A stretch of 36,556 nucleotides of DNA from SAR324 cluster bacterium (GTDB taxonomy: Bacteria; SAR324; JACQKK01). Below are positions 15,878-23,793 of this stretch, piece after piece. Below the pieces are notes generated by a model, which did no database searches, was not told where the DNA came from, and worked only from the letters and a program-made list of their open reading frames with translations. Position 1 is the stretch's first letter. Each line of letters begins with the position of its first letter. The position numbers were made by a program, and so were the translations under genes. Location: the NCBI GenBank assembly GCA_022574555.1, contig JACZRV010000029.1:1-36556 (forward strand), given 5' to 3'.

Positions 15878-16825
15878 TCAGGTGACCTGGGGCAGAATTT
15901 CCTTGCCGACCCTTTCCAAATTGTCCATGGCTTGGTCGAAGCTGGTCACCATGAAATCGCAGGTGAGATGATCGACCCCGTGCGCTTCATAGGTCTTGAT
16001 GTCTTCGACGATCTGGTCGGCGCTGCCGACGAGAGGGTTTCGCTCCTTGTCGGAAAAGACCAGGGGGGCGCGGAAGGCGATCTGGATGGAGGCGGGATCG
16101 CGCCCGGCTTTTTCCGTCATGGCGAAAAGTTCGTCGCGCTTACGGGCCAGTTCGCCGGGGTCGAGACCCGCTGGCGGCCGCAGCCCGATGGGGTGCCAGA
16201 CATCGCCCAATTCGGCGGTGCGCCGCAGGGCGCGTTTGGTATGGCCTCCGATCCAGATGGGGATGCCGGGCTTCTGCGCGGGTTTTGGAGAAAACTCGAT
16301 GTTTCCGTATTGATAGAACTTGCCGTTGAATTGGGGGTTCTCCTCGGACCAAAGATTGCGGAAGATGCGGATGTACTCGTCGGTGCGGGCACCCCGTTCG
16401 GCGAAATGGCTGCCGATGCCCAGGGCCTTGTATTCGTCCTCCCACCAGCCGGTGCCAACGCCGAGGAAGATGCGCCCGCCCGACAAGGCATCGATGCTGG
16501 CCAGCATCTTGGCCGTGGTCACGGGATTGCGGTAAGAGATGATCAACACGCTCACGCCGAGGCGAATCTTTTCGGTGCGGCCGGCGAGAAACATGAGAGT
16601 GGCCAGGGGCTCGTAGTAATCCCGGGCCGTCTCCCAACCGAATTGCCCCTCCGGGTGGTAGGGATAGTTAGAGGGCATGTCCTTGGGAACGACGATGTGA
16701 TCACTGATAGTCAGGGAATTGAATCCCAGCGAGTCGGCCCGCTGGGCAAATCGAATGATGTTTTCGGGGCGGGCCAGGGGGCCGCGGTTGATCAAGCTTG
16801 CACCAATCAGCATCGGATATACCAT
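15878..16825 (-). CDS. LLM-class flavin/F420-dependent oxidoreductase
   Basis: A luciferase-like TIM-barrel oxidoreductase of 315 residues with the family features FAQRADSLGFNSLTISDHI, LGVSVLIISYRNPV, LDALSGGR-like IDALSGGRIFLGVGTGWW, and PIWIGGHTKRALRRTAELGD. Such enzymes use FMN or F420 to oxidise or hydroxylate small substrates. The sequence looks most like the group annotated as F420-dependent, but cofactor choice cannot be settled here. It converges on the dehalogenase gene. Two starts are possible (16825 and the Met four codons later). Confidence 0.88.
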   Translation of the reverse strand: MVYPMLIGASLINRGPLARPENIIRFAQRADSLGFNSLTISDHIVVPKDMPSNYPYHPEGQFGWETARDYYEPLATLMFLAGRTEKIRLGVSVLIISYRNPVTTAKMLASIDALSGGRIFLGVGTGWWEDEYKALGIGSHFAERGARTDEYIRIFRNLWSEENPQFNGKFYQYGNIEFSPKPAQKPGIPIWIGGHTKRALRRTAELGDVWHPIGLRPPAGLDPGELARKRDELFAMTEKAGRDPASIQIAFRAPLVFSDKERNPLVGSADQIVEDIKTYEAHGVDHLTCDFMVTSFDQAMDNLERVGKEILPQVT

Positions 16826-17135
16826 GAAGGTTCGGGTTTACAGATCGCGCCGCCGATAATGGTGCGGCGTTTGGGGCTCCCTCCGGGAGCGGCCAGTCCT
16901 CTACCCCCTATCCGCAAGGGAGCGCCTTGTCAAAAGCGAAAATCTGTCTTAATCACACCAGAATAGGACCGAAATGTCCGATCCGCGTTTATACTATGTT
17001 GATTGGAGTTGATTGGACTACGTTTGGAGGTATTCAGGTGAATTTCTGTGGAATATGCCACTCGCCGGCACGCAGGGGTCCGGAATATAATTTCGACGAC
17101 CCGAATCATCAATTTTATTTAGCCTTGGGGGCCAC
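16826..17135. other. Gap between divergent genes, probable promoters
   Basis: This region separates the divergent LLM and YbjN-like genes. It contains a short hairpin, GCTCCC-TCC-GGGAGC (16875-16889), in the leader of the LLM gene, a TTGATTGGA direct repeat near 17000-17017, and a TATAAT at 17086-17091 without a good -35, 45 bases before the YbjN-like start. No gene was found. Confidence 0.4.
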
Positions 17136-17666
17136 ATGATCGAGAATATTCCCAATGAGGAGATGCTCGAAACCCATCCCGAATACGATCACGAGCACGC
17201 CAGAGAACTCTACGATACGATATGGAACTACGTGCGTGCGGCGAAAGTCGTCGATCTGAAAAAGGCGCGCAGCGATCTGATCATCTGGAGGCGCGGCTCG
17301 GCTCAAATGGCGCTCAAGATCAACCCCCTGCTCAACAACATCTCCATCTATTCCGTACTCCTATCCAACATCACGCCTACGGAGGAACTCTACAAGTACC
17401 TGCTGGCTTACAACAATCTGCAGCGCCGCGAATGCCTGGGCCTTTTGCAAAAGGGACGCCGCTGGTTCGTTATTCTCAAGTACACGATGGAATTGGAAAT
17501 CGTGGATTCGGACGCTCTGGTGCGCCATGTCTACCACTTGCAAGAGGTGGCCGACAAGCTGGATACGGAGATGGCCGGGCAGTTCGGCGGACAACTCCAC
17601 TTCGACGACTGGGACCGCATGGAGCAGGGCGAGGTGGACAATCTGTTGGACGATCTATTTGGATGA
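17136..17666 (+). CDS. YbjN / type III secretion chaperone-like protein
   Basis: A soluble acidic protein of 176 residues with no signal peptide. Its middle part (about 40-120), including GSAQMALKINPLLNNISIYSVL, the helix TEELYKYLLAYNN and GRRWFVILKYTMELE, follows the alternating helix-strand order of the YbjN and secretion-chaperone superfamily. The C-terminus (FDDWDRMEQGEVDNLLDDLFG) is acidic. Such proteins bind partner proteins; no secretion gene lies nearby. The assignment is by pattern, with no diagnostic residues to confirm it. Confidence 0.55.
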   Translation: MIENIPNEEMLETHPEYDHEHARELYDTIWNYVRAAKVVDLKKARSDLIIWRRGSAQMALKINPLLNNISIYSVLLSNITPTEELYKYLLAYNNLQRRECLGLLQKGRRWFVILKYTMELEIVDSDALVRHVYHLQEVADKLDTEMAGQFGGQLHFDDWDRMEQGEVDNLLDDLFG

Positions 17667-17769
17667 GGAATGCGAGTGGCGCTGACAGTCCGTCGAGATG
17701 TTCACTTGAAAGCGGTCCGGTGACGAGGGCGGACTAACCTGCCGTCCGCAGCGAATCCGTTTCGCCAGG

Positions 17770-17965
17770 TTACCGGTATCATCCTCTCGGTGTCTGAACC
17801 GGAATACGCTCACCACATACTGCAAATTGTCCACGGTGTAGAGAATCCGATAATCCGTGACTCTCAAGCGAACCCATCGATTCCGGTGAATTTCCGGCTT
17901 CCCGGTCGTTTCGGGTCTTGCTCCGGATTCCCCAAAGCCGCCATAACCCGTAACCAGATATCGCG
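17770..17965 (-). pseudogene. RelE/ParE-type toxin remnant
   Basis: Reading on the minus strand, the frame contains RVTDYRILYTVDNLQY and VSVFRFRHRED, matching the C-terminal half of RelE toxins, in which R-V-x-D-Y-R-I-L-Y and a terminal H-R-E/R are conserved. The N-terminal half before NRWVRLRV is poor, with no good start, and the frame reads on past the normal end (HREDDTGNLAKRI). No antitoxin gene is adjacent. It is most likely a decayed toxin gene. Confidence 0.6.
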
Positions 17966-18009
17966 AGGATTGGACGGCAGGATGAAGGGAGGTAAAATGG
18001 CAGGACGGG

Positions 18010-18414
18010 TTACTTGTCGATGGAAGAAATTTCGCCACTCTCGTCCGGACGGGTGACCTCGCTGATGCGGACGCCGTAGCGCTCGTTGACGACCACGATC
18101 TCGCCGCGGGCCATGAGACGACCGCTCACCGAAATGTCCATCGGCTCGCCGACGACCTTGTTGAATTCTATCACCTTGCCGACATGGAGCCCCAGTACAT
18201 CGCGTACCGAAAGATCCGTCTGCCCGATTTCCACGGTGAGCCTGAGCGGGACGTCGTGGATGAACTCAATCTTGTGATAGGGACTGTCCGGATCATCGTC
18301 GGCGATGCTGCGGGCAGCGCTCAGTGGATTTGCGGTGCTGCGCCCCGCAAACGTCGAATATAATTCCTCGTCCGCGCCTTCGTCAGGTATGGTGGCCGGT
18401 GTATTTTCAGCCAT
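18010..18414 (-). CDS. fliN: FliN-type flagellar motor switch protein (SpoA domain)
   Basis: A 134-residue protein whose C-terminal 80 residues form a SpoA domain: FIHDVPLRLTVEIGQTDLSVRDVLGL, then GKVIEFNKVVGEPMDISVSGRLMARGEIVVVNERYGVRISEV. FliN is part of the C-ring that sets rotation direction and helps export; the paralogous SctQ of type III secretion has the same domain. The N-terminal 45 residues are low in conservation, as is normal for FliN. No other flagellar gene is in the window, so this copy stands alone. GAGG precedes the ATG. Confidence 0.85.
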   Translation of the reverse strand: MAENTPATIPDEGADEELYSTFAGRSTANPLSAARSIADDDPDSPYHKIEFIHDVPLRLTVEIGQTDLSVRDVLGLHVGKVIEFNKVVGEPMDISVSGRLMARGEIVVVNERYGVRISEVTRPDESGEISSIDK

Positions 18415-18923
18415 GGTCGCCTCTGGTGCAAGATGGAGATATTTTCAGTTTTGCCGCAATGGCGGCTACTTCTCCCTTAGCATAACAAAACTCGTACCAA
18501 ATGGGAAAACAGCGCCGCCCGAGATGGCATATTGGGGTCGATGCCGCCACGATTGAAACCCGTCTCAACCCATCAGCGGAATGCCGACCATCGTTTTCCC
18601 TATTTCGTTGGGTATCGGCCATCAGAATACGTGCTCCCCATTTTCGGCATTTATAGAGGTGCGGGCCATCCACCCGGCTCCTTGCCGGTACGGTGGGATT
18701 TGCTTGGCCGATTCGCTCCGATTCGCCGGAATGGCGGGCCGGTAAATTTTTTTCGTTTCCAACTGGTAAATCGGCGTGAAATTTCGTATTTTATTTCTAA
18801 TGGTTGGGTACGGACCCATGACCGAACCCGCCCGGTGGTCGATTCCAGGCAGGAATTGCCCCTGGGCGAGATTTTTGGCCGACCGCGATCGCGGTTGGCC
18901 GCCGCATCACAAGGAGGTGAATC
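18415..18923. other. Gap between fliN and the SPOR gene, with a palindrome
   Basis: No convincing gene was found; overlapping short frames on both strands show no domains. An imperfect 24-bp palindrome (18877-18900, core ACCGCGATCGCGGT at 18882-18895) lies just upstream of the SPOR gene and may be an operator. A strong ribosome binding site, AAGGAGGTG, follows at about 18911-18919. Confidence 0.5.
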
Positions 18924-19679
18924 ATGGCATCCCTCACGAATCGGCCGCGAGCCTGGTCGTCGCGGCTGCGGCGCACCTATCGGCTAGAAATGGGCGGCAA
19001 AAGTCTGCTGCTCCTGTTGGGCCTTGCTTCGTTGACGGGCTTGGTGCTGTTCTACATGGGTGTGATTACCGGCATGGGCATGCGCGAGCCGGTGGCTGCC
19101 CAAAGGCCCATGGATTCGGCAGCCCGGGAAAAACTGGTGGCCGCTCTGCGCACGAACCCGGCTTCCCTGGCGTTCAACCAGTCGCTCTTCTCGGACCAGC
19201 CTGTGGTGGAGGATCTGATTCGTACTCAGGAGCAGGCAGCCCGGGATACAGCAAACATATTGGCACGCGCCCAACGAGAGCTGTCGGTGGAGCAAGTCCC
19301 CATCGTTTCGCCCGCAGGCCGTCAGCCTGACATTTCCCCGCCGGCACCGAACCCGTCGGCCTCAGGATTGGTGCGCAAAACCGCTTCAGCACCGAAACCA
19401 TCCAGTGCGCCCACTTCTAATCGACGCGAAGTGGCGGAATCGGAACTGCTCTTCACAGTTCAGGTCTTTTCCTCGCAATCTGAAGCCAACGCGCGCGCGC
19501 TCTTGAAAAAACTATCGCGGCAAGGTTTTTCCCCCTACTTGAACCGTTTTCAGGACGCCGACCGAAAAACCTGGTACCGCGTCCGGGTGGGCAAAACCAC
19601 CCGCTACGAGGCGGAGCGACTCGAAACCGAGTTGCGGAACCGGGCCAATCTGAAAAATCCGCGCATAATTCAACTCTGA
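18924..19679 (+). CDS. SPOR-domain membrane protein
   Basis: A 251-residue inner-membrane protein with a short cytoplasmic N-terminus, one membrane helix (about 26-48, SLLLLLGLASLTGLVLFYMG), a Pro- and Ser-rich periplasmic linker (about 120-165), and a C-terminal SPOR domain (about 172-251). The domain contains LLFTVQVFSSQSEANARALL, LSRQGFSPYLNRF and WYRVRVGKTTRYEAERLE. SPOR domains bind denuded peptidoglycan glycan strands at the division site. The start has one of the strongest ribosome binding sites in the window. A link to cell division is inferred from the domain. Confidence 0.9.
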   Translation: MASLTNRPRAWSSRLRRTYRLEMGGKSLLLLLGLASLTGLVLFYMGVITGMGMREPVAAQRPMDSAAREKLVAALRTNPASLAFNQSLFSDQPVVEDLIRTQEQAARDTANILARAQRELSVEQVPIVSPAGRQPDISPPAPNPSASGLVRKTASAPKPSSAPTSNRREVAESELLFTVQVFSSQSEANARALLKKLSRQGFSPYLNRFQDADRKTWYRVRVGKTTRYEAERLETELRNRANLKNPRIIQL

Positions 19680-19716
19680 CGAATCGGTTGGAGCGCAATC
19701 AGGCCATTGGGGGGAA

Positions 19717-20062
19717 TCAGGCACCGTCCCAGTCCGTGGTTTTGGGATAGAAGGCGAACCAAACGACGGCGAAGTGATTGGCGTGCATCGCCGCGATCAA
19801 GCGCTTGACTGTTAGTGGGCCTTCAATCCCCATCCCCAACAGCATCCAACCGCTGCCGGTTCGGTCGTCTGCGAATCCGCGGCTCACCTTGCAAATCGTG
19901 AGGCGATGCCCTTCCAATTCCCGCTGGTGACCCCCACAGCACCGGCATTTTTGCTTCCCGCCATTTCCGCATGGTCCAGGCGAAACGGGTTTCTCTTTCG
20001 ATGATGATCAAAATTGGCAGGGCGGCCGAGCCCGGCGCACATGCTCTCGTGGCCTGGCCCAC
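19717..20062 (-). pseudogene. Possible decayed gene of unknown type
   Basis: On the minus strand, two frames carry protein-like sequence that would join through a frameshift near 19915. First comes ERETRFAWTMRKWREAKMPV, then RLTICKVSRGFADDR, GSGWMLLGMGIEGPLTVKRL and HFAVVWFAFYPKTTDWDGA before a stop. I do not recognise the family. The composition is more like real protein than the usual shadow frames, but evidence is thin. It lies next to the serine recombinase gene. Confidence 0.25.
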
Positions 20063-20178
20063 ATTCGGACGCCACCTCCGGCGCCTAATGGTACCGCCGG
20101 TCCAGAATGAAAGAAATTTTTTGACGGGTAACGCTGGGGCGGCACTCTGTGAGATTACCGCCCCAAGAACGGAGGGAC

Positions 20179-20907
20179 CTATCCGACTGCTGCTTCATCT
20201 TCCCGGTGCATGGGACTCTGAAAGACAGTTTTCACGGTTTCGGCGTACCAGATGCCTCCGCGTTTGGAACCGATCTTGTCCTCGTTGAGCATCCGAGCGA
20301 TCTTATGGTAGCTCAAACCGCTGTTTCGCTTCCCTTTGATGATGCGGACGATTTTCTTCTCCGCAGGGACTTCGACCAGCTTCTTGTTAGAGTAGGTGTA
20401 ACCAAATGGTGCATGACCAACCCGTTCCCCCTTTTCGCGCTTTTTGGCGATGATTTCCCGCGTCCGGTCGGAAATCCGTTTCGTATCCCATTTGGTCACG
20501 ATGTCGATAATATTTAAAGCCATCTTGCCACGATCGTTCAAAGTATCGAGCTTCTCCTCGATCGAAACGAACGCGATCCCGCACTTGTTGCAGAACTCTT
20601 CGATCAATGCATTCAGGTAGCGGATATTGCGAGTCAGCCGGTCCAGGCGCGCGATGACCAAAACGTCGAATTCACCATTGTGAGCCGCTTGGCGAATCTT
20701 CTCCAACTCGGGATGTTGCAAATCGCTGTTGGTATTCTTGACCTCCGAATAAAGGTGAATGAGGTCTAACCCGTTTTGCTCCGCATATTTTTCGATCATC
20801 GATTTTTGTTCGGCGATGCTGAACCCCTTGGGCTGGGGGGTGATGGAGTTCAATGAAACATATCCTATTGCTCTCACTGTGTTTTCTCCCGGAATATTTT
20901 GGATCAT
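20179..20907 (-). CDS. Serine recombinase with altered catalytic motif
   Basis: A 242-residue protein with a resolvase/invertase N-terminal domain (13-150) and a Recombinase domain (about 155-235, APFGYTYSNKKLVEVPAEKK and LSYHKIARMLNEDKIGSKRG). ARLDRLTRN supplies the conserved arginines. The active-site motif, usually YxRVST, reads GYVSLNS (15-21): aligned position by position, the Arg becomes Ser and the nucleophilic Ser becomes Asn, though a nearby Ser could substitute. The zinc ribbon and coiled coil of large serine integrases are absent. The gene and its upstream 180 bases are AT-richer than the neighbours, suggesting acquisition. Confidence 0.88.
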   Translation of the reverse strand: MIQNIPGENTVRAIGYVSLNSITPQPKGFSIAEQKSMIEKYAEQNGLDLIHLYSEVKNTNSDLQHPELEKIRQAAHNGEFDVLVIARLDRLTRNIRYLNALIEEFCNKCGIAFVSIEEKLDTLNDRGKMALNIIDIVTKWDTKRISDRTREIIAKKREKGERVGHAPFGYTYSNKKLVEVPAEKKIVRIIKGKRNSGLSYHKIARMLNEDKIGSKRGGIWYAETVKTVFQSPMHREDEAAVG

Positions 20908-20908
20908 T

Positions 20909-20936
20909 AACCTGTATCTTAAGGAAACAGGTTTTT
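20909..20936 (+). terminator. Hairpin with T-run next to the recombinase start
   Basis: AACCTGT (20909-20915) pairs with ACAGGTT (20927-20933) and a T-run follows on the plus strand. It has the form of a weak intrinsic terminator but no plus-strand gene precedes it, and it lies in the leader of the minus-strand recombinase. A regulatory hairpin is an alternative. Confidence 0.35.
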
Positions 20937-21096
20937 ATGTTCACCAAACTATTCCTCTCGAATCCGATAGTCAAGCTGTTTATGAAAAAAAAGATCATTT
21001 ATGACGGAAAAAATGAGCTGGCGAAAAGCGTATGAAACATTATATTTTCATTTCAATAGCTTATACGAAAGAGCCTCGCAGGACCGAAAAATCGCG

Positions 21097-22566
21097 TCAT
21101 TGCCCAAGCCTACGGACGAACTCCCGGACAATGCTGATCACCTCTGGATCACGGGTCAACGCGACCGCGGTGGACAAATGGGACATCAGAATCGGCGCAT
21201 CCGGTGCCCTGGCCGACCCCATCTGCAAGCGGACATAATCCAGGATAAACAGCGGAATGCGCGTGGCCGCGGCGTTCCGTTCCCGCATCGCATCTTGCAA
21301 TTCCCGGTCGGTGGTGGCGTTCACCGCCGCTTCCTTGAAATTGGCCAGCGCCGTGGTCATGAGATCCTTTTTCACTTCGAAGTTGGGTTCATTGCGCGCC
21401 CGCCTCCATTGGGCCAAGCCGGCATCCATCGCCAATAGATAGGTGCGCCGCTTGCGGGTTTCTTCCGCTGATAAGCTGCGCCCGATCAATTGCTCCTGGC
21501 GGATGCGCAGATCGAGGTCGTAAAGTGCGCGGCGTTCCAGAACCGACTGATCGATCACCTTCGAAAATTTGATCCGCACCGATACGCCGTCAATTTCAAT
21601 TTCGGGAGGAAGATCGAGCACGTCTGGATTCAGCCGGGCCTGCAACAGCACACGCTTTTGATGCTGCAGGTCGGCGATCGCGCGGATGCGGCTGAGATAC
21701 TCCAATTGACCGATGGTGGAAAGTTGGGCTCCCAATTCCGCGTTGGGCACGACCACTTCCAGTACGAACTCCGTATGACTTCCCACCGTTTGCTCGAACA
21801 TGCGGATCGGAAAGTGCTCCGGACCCAGGCCGATGGGTTGGTCAAAAATCATCTCCACGGAGAAACTTACGATTCCGTCATCGTTCTTATCCTGCACCGC
21901 ATGGGGCACGAGTTGGCGCAGGCGATAGGCACGGCGCATGACCACGCCCGCTGCGCCCGGTTCGTCCGATAGCCCGTTTCGCATCAGAACGTCGTAGGCG
22001 TCGAGGTGGCTCAAATACTCCCGCTGTCCGTTGACCAGGTCGAATACGAAATGCTTGCGGTATCCCTGAGGGTCGGCCGGCGGGGCAACGCCCAGCAGTT
22101 CAACCAGATTGAATTCGCGAACCTCGAAGTGAATCGTACGCCCGGCGAGAGGATCGCCGACAGGGTATCGTTTGGCGTAGATGCTATACCTCAGCGCCTG
22201 TCTTGCGAATTCGTTTTTGCCGAATACGACGAATCGGGCGGATTGCCGCGAGGGAAACAGCAAGACCCGATTGCCCGACAGGAGTATTTCTTCTGATTTG
22301 CTCCAGGCGTGGATCTGGTCGATGGTCCAATTTTGGCTGACGTTGTTGTCCAGCACCACTTTGATGAAGTACCTGTCATCGCCAGCGCTCTGGATGAATG
22401 TGGATCCGACCAGATGATTGCGGAATACGCTCTTGTCGAGCACCTTGGCCAGCTCGAGAGCGTTTTCCCGATCGGTGTATTTTGGTGCGGCACCAGCGCC
22501 GCAGATCCCGGTCAGCATCATTGACGCGAGGAGAACCGCCACTCGGACTATCGGCGTTCGTTTCAT
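21097..22566 (-). CDS. Secreted protein of unknown function
   Basis: A protein of about 489 residues with a signal peptide (MKRTPIVRVAVLLASMML, cleavage near GAGAAP). I do not recognise its family. The body is mixed alpha/beta with segments such as DRYFIKVVLDNNVSQNWT, LLGVAPPADPQGYRKHFVFD and a C-terminal alpha-helical part (from about 340, rich in Glu, Arg and Leu). The start at 22566 is preferred because AGGGA lies six bases upstream; an ATG two codons earlier is also possible. It follows the LytR_C-type gene by 18 bases on the same strand, so the two are probably one operon and work in the cell envelope. Confidence 0.75.
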   Translation of the reverse strand: MKRTPIVRVAVLLASMMLTGICGAGAAPKYTDRENALELAKVLDKSVFRNHLVGSTFIQSAGDDRYFIKVVLDNNVSQNWTIDQIHAWSKSEEILLSGNRVLLFPSRQSARFVVFGKNEFARQALRYSIYAKRYPVGDPLAGRTIHFEVREFNLVELLGVAPPADPQGYRKHFVFDLVNGQREYLSHLDAYDVLMRNGLSDEPGAAGVVMRRAYRLRQLVPHAVQDKNDDGIVSFSVEMIFDQPIGLGPEHFPIRMFEQTVGSHTEFVLEVVVPNAELGAQLSTIGQLEYLSRIRAIADLQHQKRVLLQARLNPDVLDLPPEIEIDGVSVRIKFSKVIDQSVLERRALYDLDLRIRQEQLIGRSLSAEETRKRRTYLLAMDAGLAQWRRARNEPNFEVKKDLMTTALANFKEAAVNATTDRELQDAMRERNAAATRIPLFILDYVRLQMGSARAPDAPILMSHLSTAVALTRDPEVISIVREFVRRLGQ

Positions 22567-22584
22567 ATCCATCCCTAGAAGAGT

Positions 22585-23469
22585 TCAGGGCATATCCTTG
22601 CCCAGTAATATTTCCAGGTCGATCCCCCGGCGGCCGAGGCGATCGGGTGGCGTGGGTGCCACCGCCTGATCGCCGGGCAGGGCTTGCGCGACTGCGAGAG
22701 CAGCCCGTAAAAACCCGGGCCGGTAATATATGACGGTCTCGAGACGGTCGAACGTGGTCGCGTTGGATATATTCACGACTTCCACCCGCTGCCCCAACTG
22801 GCGTTCCAGCATGTGCCTGCGCAGTTCGGCAAGCAGGATTCCCACCTCTCCGGCCTTCCCGGAGACGCCCGATCCGTTGAGCACGACAATGCGCACCAGG
22901 GTGGGCCTTCCCTGCCATTGGGCGGGTGGTAAATCAGCCGGGACCTCATCGACCATGCCGCCGTCACTGCCAGTGATGGCCTGAGATGCGGGATCACTCG
23001 TGACGTTGAATATCAGCAGTCCCGCGTGCGATCCACCCGAATCGAAGTGTAGTGTGGCTCCGGCGGCCACCTGCACCACGAGTATCACCAGCCCTGAAGC
23101 GGGGCGATCCGGATCCGCCACGGCGGAAACATCCACCCGCTGCAATGGACCCGCGCCGGAGAAATCCGCCGCCGCATCGAGTCCGGGATCGGCGATGGCC
23201 CCCGGTATTTCCACGGAATATGCCGATTCTCCGTCAATCGGTTTGACGACGATTTGCTCGAAGCGCTCGACGTTGAAGATCCCGTTCACTCTCAGCGTCT
23301 GGCCACCCGGGCTTTCGGTAACGCTGACCGATTCGATCACGTGGGGCGGAAAAAATTCCCCTGTGCTATCCTGGCCGGCGGCGCGCTGCGCCGGCGCCCA
23401 CGAAAGGAGCGCAATCAGGCTTGCCGTGCAGGCCAATGTGATGGTGATTTTTTTTTGGCTGATACTCAT
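22585..23469 (-). CDS. Exported protein with LytR C-terminal domain
   Basis: A 294-residue protein with a signal peptide (about 1-32, ending QRAAGQD). The middle part (about 42-170), including VIESVSVTESPGGQTLRVNG, resembles an AMIN-like beta domain but weakly. The C-terminal 100 residues match LytR_C: VRIVVLNGSGVSGKAGEVG, a helix, VEVVNISNATTFDRLETVIY, YYRPGFLRAALAVAQALPG and a final GIDLEILLGKD. In LytR-CpsA-Psr proteins this domain follows a catalytic domain, which is absent here. It is the first gene of a likely two-gene operon. Confidence 0.8.
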   Translation of the reverse strand: MSISQKKITITLACTASLIALLSWAPAQRAAGQDSTGEFFPPHVIESVSVTESPGGQTLRVNGIFNVERFEQIVVKPIDGESAYSVEIPGAIADPGLDAAADFSGAGPLQRVDVSAVADPDRPASGLVILVVQVAAGATLHFDSGGSHAGLLIFNVTSDPASQAITGSDGGMVDEVPADLPPAQWQGRPTLVRIVVLNGSGVSGKAGEVGILLAELRRHMLERQLGQRVEVVNISNATTFDRLETVIYYRPGFLRAALAVAQALPGDQAVAPTPPDRLGRRGIDLEILLGKDMP

Positions 23470-23793
23470 TTCGCTCGATCCGATGAGCGAACTAGCGGAA
23501 GATCATAGCCCCTGTGCGCGCCTACAACACTGCGCCGCAAGGATTTGGCGATCGGCAGCGTTCGCCTTCCAACTACGCTTCTAATATTGCTTGCATTTGT
23601 GCTTCCTGTCGCGGTCCCGATCATGCAGAGATTACGCCAGGCTCAAGCTCGTGACCGGCCATCGATGCGAATAAAATTTGACATTTCCGGGCAGCCCCAT
23701 TTTAATCGTTTCACCTTCCCTCTCAAAAGACGAGCATCGTCCATCAGGCAGACCATAATATAAGTCATACAAGTCACCGGGTCCAGTTTCCTC
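23470..23793. other. Gap between divergent genes
   Basis: The region separates the divergent LytR_C and zinc-ribbon genes and should hold both promoters. I found no clear -35/-10 pair and no gene; short frames on both strands show no domain. Confidence 0.4.

Noticed and set aside
15932..16966. 344-codon plus-strand open frame
   Set aside because: It is antisense to the LLM oxidoreductase, which has clear motifs.
20135..20165. TGGGGCGG ... CCGCCCCA hairpin as a terminator of the recombinase
   Set aside because: The stem is perfect but no T-run follows on either strand.
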